From Thalassobacterium sedimentorum (GTDB taxonomy: Bacteria; Verrucomicrobiota; Verrucomicrobiia; Opitutales; Coraliomargaritaceae): a stretch of 64,000 nt of DNA. Below, piece after piece: positions 51,896-60,471 of this stretch. The number at the start of each line of letters is the position of its first letter. The first letter of the stretch is position 1. A program made the translations under genes and the position numbers. The DNA lies in assembly GCF_031127905.1 (NCBI RefSeq), contig NZ_JARXIC010000024.1, forward strand, positions 1 to 64,000, given 5' to 3'. The notes beneath the pieces were generated by a model. The model did not search any database, had not been told where the DNA came from, and saw only the letters and a program-made list of their open reading frames with translations.

Positions 51896-52686
51896 GAGTC
51901 ACCCCCCAATTCTCGATACTGCATAACTTGACGTCCCAAGTTCGCGATGCGCCCAATTGGCAGATAGAGTGCAAACAACCCGATTGCGGTTGCAGGCGGA
52001 CAATCTTTCTCCAGCGAAGACACGCGTGCGCGAAGGTCATCTTCATGTGGGTCTACATCACGCACCAAAATACCAAAAATCCTTACCTCACTGGGATCAC
52101 GTAAATACACCGAAGCCGCAGCTTGATAGCGCCCCCGCCATGTAGCCGAAACCGCACGATGGCCAAGATATTTGACTAGATCATCGCGAATTGTCCGACT
52201 ATCCTTAAGATCTTCCAATTGCTGTTTAAGACCATGCCGCCCGTAGGCCGCACCTGGCGGGTATGATTGTTCTCCCGAAGTTTTCACCTCTCCAAAGGCA
52301 AAGCGTTCCTGCTCACCTTCACGCTGAAACCCAACCAAGTCCGCCCCTGGCAGACTGGAGCTACGCTTCCGCTCATCGCGACCATCTGGCCAAGGAAAAT
52401 TGCAGTTTTGATGTATCGAGAGGTAAGTCTCCGCTAAAGCCTCGCCAACTCGCCAAGCTTCCGGCTCACGTGCATCACCGAGAAGAGCGGAAAGCGTGTC
52501 CTGCGCAAATTCCGTGTCCGCAACTCCCTCAAGAAGGGCCTCAATCGCACCATGCCCTTCATCATCAAAAACTGCTGCCGATACTGGCCCAGCCAATGAT
52601 TCGTCTAAGCTGTGATCAGACACAGCCAAACCCTCCCCCGTCACGGGGGCTGAGCCTAGCGTATATTCTGTCGCAGTGATGAGCAT
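51892..52686 (-). CDS. HamA/AbpA-like PD-(D/E)xK nuclease (DUF1837-type)
   Basis: A 264-residue protein. The catalytic PD-(D/E)xK pattern is D116 in PGADLVGF and E133-K135 in FGEVKTS, followed by a Gln-containing helix (GLKQQLEDLK). Length and position, immediately before and overlapping a Ski2-like helicase, match HamA or AbpA, effectors of two-gene anti-phage systems. In Hachiman the helicase holds the nuclease inactive until damage is sensed; that behaviour is inferred here. Confidence 0.75.
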   Translation of the reverse strand: MLITATEYTLGSAPVTGEGLAVSDHSLDESLAGPVSAAVFDDEGHGAIEALLEGVADTEFAQDTLSALLGDAREPEAWRVGEALAETYLSIHQNCNFPWPDGRDERKRSSSLPGADLVGFQREGEQERFAFGEVKTSGEQSYPPGAAYGRHGLKQQLEDLKDSRTIRDDLVKYLGHRAVSATWRGRYQAAASVYLRDPSEVRIFGILVRDVDPHEDDLRARVSSLEKDCPPATAIGLFALYLPIGRIANLGRQVMQYRELGGDS

Positions 52687-52717
52687 TACAGTGATTAAGT
52701 GAATATGTCTTCAGCAC

Positions 52718-53257
52718 TCAAGCATCCTCGCTGCCCAAGCCTTTGATAAATCCATTCTTCCGTGCCCCTTCTTCATTGAGAACTAAGACTGACCTTGGCC
52801 CAAGATTCCAAAGCTTGACGTGCCCCCTCAGAGCAATGCGGAGCGCGTCCTGTATCGGAGGCAACCATTCCTTTTGTGCATTCTTGATCACGAGCAAAAG
52901 CCGATGTTCGCACGTGCCGAAGTCAATGGCATGAAAACCTAAAGGTAACACTTCACCAACCTTATGATGACGTCCTAGACGGATGGCGTGCGCAAGGTGA
53001 AACCCGTTCATCAACTTACTGCTGACCGCTTCGATGTAACTCGAAAAATCCGGTTCATTCTCCGCCCGAGGAGAGCTTGTTTTCGCTTCTAAAGTGACCA
53101 GCCGAACCACAGACCCATTTTCAACGACCACAAATTCGGCCATCTGTACACCTTCTTGTATGTTTTTGTAAACAGCAGAGGTCTCCAACTGGAAGACATC
53201 TCCATCGGCGAACGGCCCAAAGTCCATCCCCGATTCGGTTATTGTTCCGGCAGCCAT
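52718..53257 (-). CDS. small nuclease-like partner of AAA ATPase
   Basis: A 179-residue protein from ATG 53257, two bases after the stop of the ATPase gene, so the two are coupled. AEFVVV...LVTLEAKTS gives E41 and E57-A-K59, an ExK pair like PD-(D/E)xK nucleases, followed by an amphipathic helix (YIEAVSSKLMNGFHLAHA). No family is recognised. A long frame starting further upstream overlaps the ATPase and was rejected. Together with the ATPase it probably forms a two-gene abortive-infection module. Confidence 0.65.
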   Translation of the reverse strand: MAAGTITESGMDFGPFADGDVFQLETSAVYKNIQEGVQMAEFVVVENGSVVRLVTLEAKTSSPRAENEPDFSSYIEAVSSKLMNGFHLAHAIRLGRHHKVGEVLPLGFHAIDFGTCEHRLLLVIKNAQKEWLPPIQDALRIALRGHVKLWNLGPRSVLVLNEEGARKNGFIKGLGSEDA

Positions 53258-53259
53258 GC

Positions 53260-54273
53260 TCAACCCAGCGAAAGCTCTACTTCCTGTTCGTAGAGACGGA
53301 CTGATTCCGATAAGATCGGGTTGTCTGGCATCTCGTCTATTAAATCGGAAGCATGCCAGCCATTCACGTTTCCGGACAATACCGGAATTGACATCTGCTT
53401 CTCCTGTGCGATCAAAAACAACTTCTTCACTACAAAGTAAGAGTGACTGGAGAGGAAAAACTGAATTCCACAATCTGCGAGTGCCGCGATAATATCGAGA
53501 AAACGGGAAATCGCAACTGGGTGCAGTGCCGCCTCCGCTTCATCGATAAAAACTACCGACTGCGGGTCGAGAAACCGATTGCTCAATAAAGTATCCAATA
53601 TCGCGATCTTCTTAATTCCTTCAGCGGTCACCCCAAGCGGGAAGCGATATTTCCCAGCCTTGAATTGCCAATTTCCAGAACCGTCCCTATCTTCTATTTT
53701 ACCTCCGAGCAGTTCTTCCAACTGTCTCCTCGAATCCGCAAATACCTGGTAGTTTCTACCTCCACGTCCAGCTTGTCGAAGAGCTCGCGCCAAATCCAGA
53801 TAAGTATCATCAAAGCCAAAAACTTTATCATCCTCCCGTGACTTGAGGATAATATCTAAAAGGGACAACACCTCCTTTGCTGGGAGGAAAATCGAATTGC
53901 TGTCACGCGGTGGAACATTGTTTTCTACAAGTCCAATCTGCTTTACTGTATCTTTCCCGTAGGTATACATGAAGTGGGATCCATCCACGTGCATGTCGAA
54001 GCGCAGATTCTTATCCGCCCCCTTGGCGACTAAGTCGCCGATTTTATCCCCCTGAAAGGTCCAACGGAGCTTCTTGACCAAGATCTCCGAACTGGTTTCC
54101 TCCACATTCCCGCGCCGGTATTCTTCGACCGTGCGCATCGCGCTGTAAAGTGACTTCAGCAGAAATGTTTTCCCGCTTCCGTTGCCGCCAATAACAAGAT
54201 TGATCTTGCCCAGGCCAGACCACGCCACATCCGAGAGGGGGCCGAAGTTTTGAAGTTTTACGCTTTCGATCAT
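53260..54273 (-). CDS. AAA15/OLD-type ATPase
   Basis: A 337-residue SMC-like ATPase. It starts IESVKLQNFGPLSDV, as AAA_15/21 proteins do. Walker A Lys35 in GGNGSGKTFLLKSL, Walker B D244-E245 in VFIDEAEAALHP, and the SSHS (275-278) sensor follow. It has the form of defence ATPases that pair with a nuclease (Septu, PARIS, retron and OLD groups). Its partner here, an ExK protein of 179 residues, does not match the HNH (Septu) or TOPRIM (PARIS) effectors. Confidence 0.85.
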   Translation of the reverse strand: MIESVKLQNFGPLSDVAWSGLGKINLVIGGNGSGKTFLLKSLYSAMRTVEEYRRGNVEETSSEILVKKLRWTFQGDKIGDLVAKGADKNLRFDMHVDGSHFMYTYGKDTVKQIGLVENNVPPRDSNSIFLPAKEVLSLLDIILKSREDDKVFGFDDTYLDLARALRQAGRGGRNYQVFADSRRQLEELLGGKIEDRDGSGNWQFKAGKYRFPLGVTAEGIKKIAILDTLLSNRFLDPQSVVFIDEAEAALHPVAISRFLDIIAALADCGIQFFLSSHSYFVVKKLFLIAQEKQMSIPVLSGNVNGWHASDLIDEMPDNPILSESVRLYEQEVELSLG

Positions 54274-54391
54274 TTCTGTGAAAATGTTTGGGTTAATATT
54301 TTTTGCAATCCTTCATGACAAGGTCGAAGAAGTCATTCATGAACTCAGGGCCTTTTGAATTCAGTTATTTCAAAAATAAAACAGCTCTTTC
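54274..54391. other. intergenic spacer
   Basis: 118-bp AT-rich gap separating the HEPN cassette from the ATPase pair, probably holding the promoter for the pair. Nothing else is seen. Confidence 0.3.
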
Positions 54392-55783
54392 TCAAGTTGT
54401 AATAGCCCCCAAATCCACCAAGTCATCTCCCTCCAACTGCGAGCGCTCCAGCTGCCCTCGGAACCCCATCCGCTTCGCCATCAGGATGTAAATGGCACCG
54501 GATATCCGGGAATAGGCATCAAATTCCCTCGCCGAATTACGATTGCCTGGATCAGGATCAAAACCATGCGCCAACTGGTTCCTAATAGTCTGCCGACTTT
54601 CATACACCGGCAGAAATTCCTGCCAATCCAACCCCGCACGGTCCACCGCTGAGCGCCAGGAATCCGCGTCACCTAACCTCAGAGTTGCGATATCAACGTC
54701 TTCTCTATACCGTCGCGAAAAACGCTTTAATACCCCCTCCAAAATACTGCACAAAGTCATTAAGCGCACAGGAAAGGCGACGTGCTTATCGCAGGCCGAA
54801 CGCATTAACCAAAGGCTCCGATTGTAGTAGCGCACCACTTCCCCTTCATTAGAAAAAAACTCAGCGGCCCGCAGGAACAGATTTCGGCCATCCTCGGAAA
54901 AATACATGCGGCTTTTTCTCATCGGCAACAAGACGCCCTTCTGGAGTTCCGAAACTGGTCGCACCCAGCATTCCAAGGTTTGGCCTCGACGCCCATGCGA
55001 GAAATAGCCTGGCCAAGGATGGCAACCGTGCATGAAGCCGACTGCATTCAAGATTCCATCAAATATTCGTCGCGCCTCCTCCACAGAAGCTTCGTCTACA
55101 TCACGCCGAAAAATGACTTCCAGATCACCATCCTTATTCTCCAGACAAAACTCACCACCGCTGACTTCACCAACATAGCAGCACCTTCTGGATGAAGGAA
55201 GCTCACCATGAAACGGATGCTGTAGAACCGTTGATGTGCCGTTCGGTTCGATTAGAAGCTTCACTCCGGGAATTACCGCTTGAAACCAGTCACGAATTGG
55301 CCGGTTTACCGCGATTTGATCCCGCTCTTCTTCCGACTCTAAAGTTCCAGCCAAATATTGATCCACTTCAGGCAGGCTCAACTGCCCCATATTCGATAGC
55401 GGCAGCTCGATTCTGCCAAAATCAAATGCAGCTGAAAGCACCATATTTGGTGAATACGTTTGATGTGGCACCGGCGAAACAGAACGAAGTAGCACATGCA
55501 CGCCGGTCGCGGTCCTAGCAGATACTTCAAGCCAATCAGAAGAGCCTACTGTCACGAGCCCGCCACCAAAGCTCAGATCAAACAACTGAGCGATTTCAGG
55601 CGAAACAGCATTTCGTTGGCCCGCACGAAAGTGGAAGAGCAGTTGACCGTCTTCCGTCGATATCCAGCAAGGAAATACCAAGTGATGCCATTCTCCAGTC
55701 TGAGAGCGGACGTGCACATAATCCAGGTCCAGTCGCAAAGTGCCTGCTTGGACTTGCTGCCTGATATCGCTGATTTGTGACAT
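54392..55783 (-). CDS. ApeA-like protein with C-terminal HEPN motif
   Basis: A 463-residue protein. The N-terminal part (about 1-290) is beta-rich with no catalytic motif. The C-terminal HEPN domain has R401-N-Q-L-A-H406, the RNxxxH RNase signature, in QTIRNQLAHGF. The architecture recalls ApeA anti-phage proteins. Its start shares a base with the stop of the upstream HEPN gene, so the two are coupled. A broken copy of its 3' end lies at 48378-48560. Confidence 0.75.
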   Translation of the reverse strand: MSQISDIRQQVQAGTLRLDLDYVHVRSQTGEWHHLVFPCWISTEDGQLLFHFRAGQRNAVSPEIAQLFDLSFGGGLVTVGSSDWLEVSARTATGVHVLLRSVSPVPHQTYSPNMVLSAAFDFGRIELPLSNMGQLSLPEVDQYLAGTLESEEERDQIAVNRPIRDWFQAVIPGVKLLIEPNGTSTVLQHPFHGELPSSRRCCYVGEVSGGEFCLENKDGDLEVIFRRDVDEASVEEARRIFDGILNAVGFMHGCHPWPGYFSHGRRGQTLECWVRPVSELQKGVLLPMRKSRMYFSEDGRNLFLRAAEFFSNEGEVVRYYNRSLWLMRSACDKHVAFPVRLMTLCSILEGVLKRFSRRYREDVDIATLRLGDADSWRSAVDRAGLDWQEFLPVYESRQTIRNQLAHGFDPDPGNRNSAREFDAYSRISGAIYILMAKRMGFRGQLERSQLEGDDLVDLGAITT

Positions 55784-56400
55784 TATAATATAGGTTCCTG
55801 CCCGCCTCTGATTTCGCTGTAGTCATCAATAAAAGTCAGTGCCCGAAACTTCATATATTCATGTGAGGAATCATATTTCCCCAAGTGTTCAATTAAGTGA
55901 AGAGGTAGTAAATCCCATTTCTCAATGTATTTGTGAATGTTGAACCTTTTAGAAGGGCTGCCTTTTTTCAGAACTTCACCATTTAACATAATCCGGGGCT
56001 TCATATGAACGATCGTATTACGCTGACCAATTAACATCTTGAGTGCATCATACATAGCCTCGTCTTTAGGGAAATTGTATTCAGGTAAGAATACTCCAGG
56101 CAATGCCGTCCACTTTTTCAAAATCTCAACCTGCTCAATCGCCTCAAACTCTCGCGCAGCTAATTTTACTGAAAGGTAGTTATTCGCCAATGCCTCGATG
56201 TAATTGGCAGTCAGCAAAATGATCTTCAGCCGCAACTCCTCAGTCTTCATACGATCTGGCTTCGTATAAACAGGAGGGTTTCCACGCGTATCTCTCTGCT
56301 GGAAGCGTCGCTTCATGTATTCCGAATGCTCAAAGTAAGCATTCATTTCACGGGCAAGTGCAGTCGCAATATATTGATGATAGCAGCTAAAGGTTTCCAT
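55783..56400 (-). CDS. HEPN-motif protein
   Basis: A 205-residue protein. The start at 56400 (METFSCYHQ) overlaps the membrane gene by 14 bp; a start at 56421 is possible. R127-N-T-I-V-H132 in GQRNTIVHMKP fits the HEPN RNxxxH motif, and the rest is helical. It is part of a gene run with overlapping ends, so it is co-translated with the membrane protein before it and the larger HEPN protein after it. Its function is probably RNA cleavage on activation; not proven. Confidence 0.65.
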   Translation of the reverse strand: METFSCYHQYIATALAREMNAYFEHSEYMKRRFQQRDTRGNPPVYTKPDRMKTEELRLKIILLTANYIEALANNYLSVKLAAREFEAIEQVEILKKWTALPGVFLPEYNFPKDEAMYDALKMLIGQRNTIVHMKPRIMLNGEVLKKGSPSKRFNIHKYIEKWDLLPLHLIEHLGKYDSSHEYMKFRALTFIDDYSEIRGGQEPIL

Positions 56401-57247
56401 TCTCTTTCTCAAATCGTGCACGAACCATTGACTGTTTAAAAGCCTCTTTCGTTTGCGGGCGCTCCTGCATGTAGATCGGCCACCAGCGGTTCACCTCATA
56501 GAAACGCATGCCAAAATTCCAATACATCTGCCTTCTCACAAAACGCTGCATCTTTGAATCCGTCATAAAGAACTGTAGGCGACAGAATACATTCTCATAA
56601 GCGACCGCCACCGCGACCAACCAGAGAAAAGGGATAAACAATACTGTAAGCACAATCGGCAATGAGAAGGAAAGCACCGTCGACCATTGCCAGAAATTGG
56701 AAAACTCAGGCGGGAGCCTGTAGGCCGCATACGCAATCATGGTGAAGCCGAGTATTGATAAGACCCCATTAAGTAATCGCTTCACAGGCGCGAATTTTTC
56801 ATCCGTTTCGCAAACAGCGATCATCGCACCGATTAATGCGGCTATCGGAACCACGAATAATTCGACCACCAGCGGAAACACGTAGAGTTGCACAACAAAC
56901 TCCAGCACTACGGAGAGCTTTAACCCACCCCAAACCGCCGAGCCAAAAAACTTGGTCGGCGTCGCATCGTTTGAAATTACTTTACCGACCATTAGAGCTG
57001 CTGCTGTAAGACTCCAGATGATCGTCGCTTTCAAATTGGAACTATCCCATACTCCATTGAGCCATAGAAACAGCACACAGCTCGTAATGTAAGCCAGCAT
57101 CATAACAAACCCTATGACGAGCTTAGGCTTCAGCGCAGACGCCAATAAATTGATGAGTCCCTCGCGAATTTGCCTATGAGTGCAGCCCCACGCGAGAACG
57201 ACGGCCAGCCAAAACAGTAAAGAAATCTCGCGGTTATCTAGCATCAT
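56387..57247 (-). CDS. polytopic membrane protein of the HEPN cassette
   Basis: A 286-residue protein from ATG 57247, which shares a base with the DUF4209 stop. About six hydrophobic segments are visible: LLFWLAVVLAWG, LVIGFVMMLAYITSCVLFLWL, IIWSLTAAALMVGKV, VVLEFVVQLYVFPLVVELFV with PIAALIGAMIAV, VLSILGFTMIAYAAY and VLSFSLPIVLTVLFIPFLWLV. No known family. Inside a defence cassette it may be a membrane sensor or a pore effector. Confidence 0.75.
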   Translation of the reverse strand: MMLDNREISLLFWLAVVLAWGCTHRQIREGLINLLASALKPKLVIGFVMMLAYITSCVLFLWLNGVWDSSNLKATIIWSLTAAALMVGKVISNDATPTKFFGSAVWGGLKLSVVLEFVVQLYVFPLVVELFVVPIAALIGAMIAVCETDEKFAPVKRLLNGVLSILGFTMIAYAAYRLPPEFSNFWQWSTVLSFSLPIVLTVLFIPFLWLVAVAVAYENVFCRLQFFMTDSKMQRFVRRQMYWNFGMRFYEVNRWWPIYMQERPQTKEAFKQSMVRARFEKENGNL

Positions 57248-59121
57248 TAATCGATACCCGCATCGGATGCATCTCCTGCTGCTTGTTGCCGTTCTTGATA
57301 CTTCGCGATCCGATATCCCCTCCAGCAAAGATGTAAAACAAGCCACCATAAATAAACCGATGCAGGTTGATAGAATGAGACTTCACGCATCAATCCATGG
57401 GCTGACTCATTACGCATATTGTGTCCAAAACGTTCAATTAAGATTCCCCGTAAATCAAAAAGAATATCCTCACCTAGCATCTCATCTACCTCAGGCATCC
57501 ACAGCAAATAATTCAAGTCATACTCCTTCTGCTTGCCATCCTGCTCAATTTTTGAGGTCACAATACCGTTTTGCCTCAGAATAAACCGTATCGATGCTTC
57601 TATTTGAGGCACCAACAAGTTTATCGCTACTAGCCAGTCACCATGAAATCCAGCCTGTAGGCCACGCATGAAGATCCCCTCGTGACCGGGAGCAACAAAC
57701 GGATTGTCGTCCACAATAAAGCGTAGATCACTCAGCCGTATTGCATGCTCTTCCAGAACCGCGATACGGGCAGGCTCTAAATACCAAGCAACCATTATCG
57801 GCCAGTTAGTTGTCCGAGCCTGATTAGCTAGATTCTTCCGGAGGGTTTCATTGTCTTTCTGATCATCCCCATAAGACGGGGCTACATGATCAGCAACTTG
57901 TCCAAAGTTATCTAGCATAGTCGCACCAAATATCTGATGCGCAATGGAGCCCTTAATCGTCTCGAAGTATGCCTCCTTTAGATTCTGATACTTCGTCGGC
58001 AGGATCATATTCGCGAAGCGGCGGATAGCAGTTTTAACTGAATGTCCAACTACATGTTTAGCTGCACGCTCCTGCTCGCGGACCTCTTGCTCCCGAAAAT
58101 CTGGAATCTGATCCAGGTCGACTTCGACTGGATTCATATCAGCAAGAGACGCCTTCTCCAATTCCAAGTATTGCTGGTGAACCTCTTTTACGCGCGCCTT
58201 ATCAGCACCAGCGCGCCGAAGACCTTCTAAACCTCGTCCAACCCAGTGGGCAGCATTGGTCGCAGACGATTTCTCATGAACTTGAATGCCACATGTAACT
58301 AAACACTCCGCAGCTTCGACCAGACAGCGCTTGGCTTCATCCAGATCTTTGCCTAACTCATACCACTTAGCGGCCAGCTTAAAATAACGGTTCGCAAAAT
58401 CCCAATCATCAATCTCCGTAAATCCCTTAGCGAGCGCTTCAGTAAGCACTGCGTATTCAAGCCATTTATCGATACGAAAATACAATAACAGTTCCAACAA
58501 ACTGTAGCAGGTGAGACCTGACTTTAAATCTGCCTGATATTCCTCTATTGCGGTTTTAATCCTAGTCAGGACGAGCACTTTTTCATCTCCAAAACCGCGA
58601 ATGGCTGAGATACGCACAGCCCGATCCAGTCGCTCTGTATATGGCGGCCACATATAATCGTCCGCTTGTGGCTTTAGGCGCTCAGCGGATTCTAAGAATG
58701 CAATGATTGCAACTTTGGCAGCCTTGAAATCCTTCTTTGTTACCCATAGCACATCCGCTACCCGTGCACGATATTCAGGATCTTCGATATCATTGACGAT
58801 ACCGCTCAAGGCTTGTAGATCCTCTTCGGTTAAGTCTTCTGCGTTCAACGAACGCTCGCCATCTGGTGATGTCCACATAGAGCCATACGGATTCCCAACC
58901 GCATCATAGTTTGCATGAAAAGAAGCGACGACCTGTAACAAAGAAAAGACGCGCCCACCTAGGTCATCTCCGGCATCGCGCAACTCCACTGCCTTAGTAG
59001 CAAATAAGTCCATATATCGACTGCATCGCTTCCGCTCTTCACTCCTCAAAAGAAACTGCCAATCGTAGCGAGACAAGTCGGCTGCAGTAACATTAAACCG
59101 TGATTCAGTAGAGCCAGCCAT
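57247..59121 (-). CDS. DUF4209-family protein with C-terminal HEPN motif
   Basis: A 624-residue mostly helical protein. The C-terminal part (from about 440: GHEGIFMRGLQAGFHGDW...LVPQIEASIRFILRQNG) matches my recollection of DUF4209 proteins. R570-N-E-S-A-H575 in NMRNESAHGLM is the HEPN RNxxxH motif. Such proteins are often found in type I restriction loci. It lies 12 bp after hsdS and its stop overlaps the membrane gene start, so it heads a four-gene cassette. Confidence 0.75.
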   Translation of the reverse strand: MAGSTESRFNVTAADLSRYDWQFLLRSEERKRCSRYMDLFATKAVELRDAGDDLGGRVFSLLQVVASFHANYDAVGNPYGSMWTSPDGERSLNAEDLTEEDLQALSGIVNDIEDPEYRARVADVLWVTKKDFKAAKVAIIAFLESAERLKPQADDYMWPPYTERLDRAVRISAIRGFGDEKVLVLTRIKTAIEEYQADLKSGLTCYSLLELLLYFRIDKWLEYAVLTEALAKGFTEIDDWDFANRYFKLAAKWYELGKDLDEAKRCLVEAAECLVTCGIQVHEKSSATNAAHWVGRGLEGLRRAGADKARVKEVHQQYLELEKASLADMNPVEVDLDQIPDFREQEVREQERAAKHVVGHSVKTAIRRFANMILPTKYQNLKEAYFETIKGSIAHQIFGATMLDNFGQVADHVAPSYGDDQKDNETLRKNLANQARTTNWPIMVAWYLEPARIAVLEEHAIRLSDLRFIVDDNPFVAPGHEGIFMRGLQAGFHGDWLVAINLLVPQIEASIRFILRQNGIVTSKIEQDGKQKEYDLNYLLWMPEVDEMLGEDILFDLRGILIERFGHNMRNESAHGLMREVSFYQPASVYLWWLVLHLCWRGYRIAKYQERQQAAGDASDAGID

Positions 59122-59133
59122 CGTAATATATTA

Positions 59134-60471
59134 TTAAGAAACCTGCACCTCCCCTGAAAGCAGATCCTGCATCAGGCCTTGTTTTTGTTTTTGGAGTTTT
59201 GCGGTTTCCGCCGTCAATGCACCTACTTTCTCAACAACACTGCCGATAAGTCGAACGATCTCTTGTTGCTCTGCAAGCGATGAACAAAACACCGGGAATT
59301 TATTCAGCTGCGTAGAGTTAATCGAAGCCAGGTTTGTCGACTGTTTTGAGTTTAGCACAAAATACTTTTTTCCAAAATGAGACTGAGACCAAAATGCCAG
59401 ATAATGAGAGTCTAATTGCTCGGCCTTTGGGCGAACTCGAAATACGTGATTCTGATGGACGCATGGCTCGACTTCACAATTCCAAACCGTGCCACGTCCA
59501 AGCTTATCAAAGTCTCCGCCTTCATTCATGAGAACGTCCCCCTGTCGCAGCTGCAACTTGACAAACTGCGCCTCAGACACGCAGACAGTCTTAACCTCGG
59601 AAAGATCTAGGTATCCATCCTGAACGTTCGCAACACGCAAATAAGGCACAATTCGAACGCCTGAATCTGAAGAGGCATTTAAAGTAACACCTGAAACGAT
59701 TTCCGACATAGTGCCCAACTCCTTCACCTCCCAATCCTTCGGAATCCAGCCCAGCGGTGACTCCTGGTAAAGTTCGGGAGCGGTTTCGCGGGGCGGGCGG
59801 AGTTGGCCGGGCTTCGCGGACGTGGCCGCGAATTTGGAGCCTGCATGTTGGGCGCGGGCAATGGACTCCGCCGTCCAGACGCCTCGGGTGAAGAGGTCGT
59901 GCATGAGCCCCTGCTTGATCTGCTGCTGCTTCGCAATCAAGGTTTCCGTCGCCTCAATTGCATCGTCCACCGTCGAGAGGATCTCGGCGATGCGGCGTTG
60001 CTGTGGGAGGGGGGGCAAGGGGATCTCGTAAGAGGCGATATGTTGCCCCGAAATATGAATAACAGAACTACCTTGCCCCATCTTCGATCGATGCCTGATC
60101 GCATCATCAGCTCCCATCGCATATGCACAAAAAACCGAATCTAGAACCTCAGCGTTTGGTTTAAACACAATTGTATCGCCTCCAACGCATGCGATCTCAT
60201 TACCGAGAAATACAGTCGCCTTTCCAATTTCCTCAAAGGTTTCCCCCGAAGCTGCGAAAACAATGTCGCCAAATCTTATTGTCGTATAATCTGAAAGTCG
60301 TTGAGGTGAGATAGAAGATGAGAATTTACGAATAATTGCCCCATGTTTGGTATAAATATCACCATATCGAACACATGGGATACCATTTACTTCCTCATCT
60401 GATTTTGGGCCTCCTCTACCACGAGTAAAGGTTCCTAGTGCCCCCATCTTAATCTGCTTGCACTTACTCAT
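59134..60471 (-). CDS. hsdS: type I restriction enzyme, HsdS specificity subunit
   Basis: A 445-residue subunit that recognises the bipartite DNA target. Two target-recognition domains are visible, each ending in the central conserved helix: residues about 1-200 with [21 protein letters not shown], and about 250-445 starting [13 protein letters not shown] and ending [19 protein letters not shown]. The start at 60471 ([13 protein letters not shown]) was chosen; it overlaps hsdM by 8 bp. A longer frame to 60531 lies inside hsdM. Target sequence cannot be predicted. Confidence 0.93.
   Translation of the reverse strand: MSKCKQIKMGALGTFTRGRGGPKSDEEVNGIPCVRYGDIYTKHGAIIRKFSSSISPQRLSDYTTIRFGDIVFAASGETFEEIGKATVFLGNEIACVGGDTIVFKPNAEVLDSVFCAYAMGADDAIRHRSKMGQGSSVIHISGQHIASYEIPLPPLPQQRRIAEILSTVDDAIEATETLIAKQQQIKQGLMHDLFTRGVWTAESIARAQHAGSKFAATSAKPGQLRPPRETAPELYQESPLGWIPKDWEVKELGTMSEIVSGVTLNASSDSGVRIVPYLRVANVQDGYLDLSEVKTVCVSEAQFVKLQLRQGDVLMNEGGDFDKLGRGTVWNCEVEPCVHQNHVFRVRPKAEQLDSHYLAFWSQSHFGKKYFVLNSKQSTNLASINSTQLNKFPVFCSSLAEQQEIVRLIGSVVEKVGALTAETAKLQKQKQGLMQDLLSGEVQVS

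Noticed and set aside
52718-53473. 251-codon reading of the nuclease-like gene
   Set aside because: Its first 72 codons overlap the ATPase gene; the ATG at 53257, two bases after the ATPase stop, is more natural.
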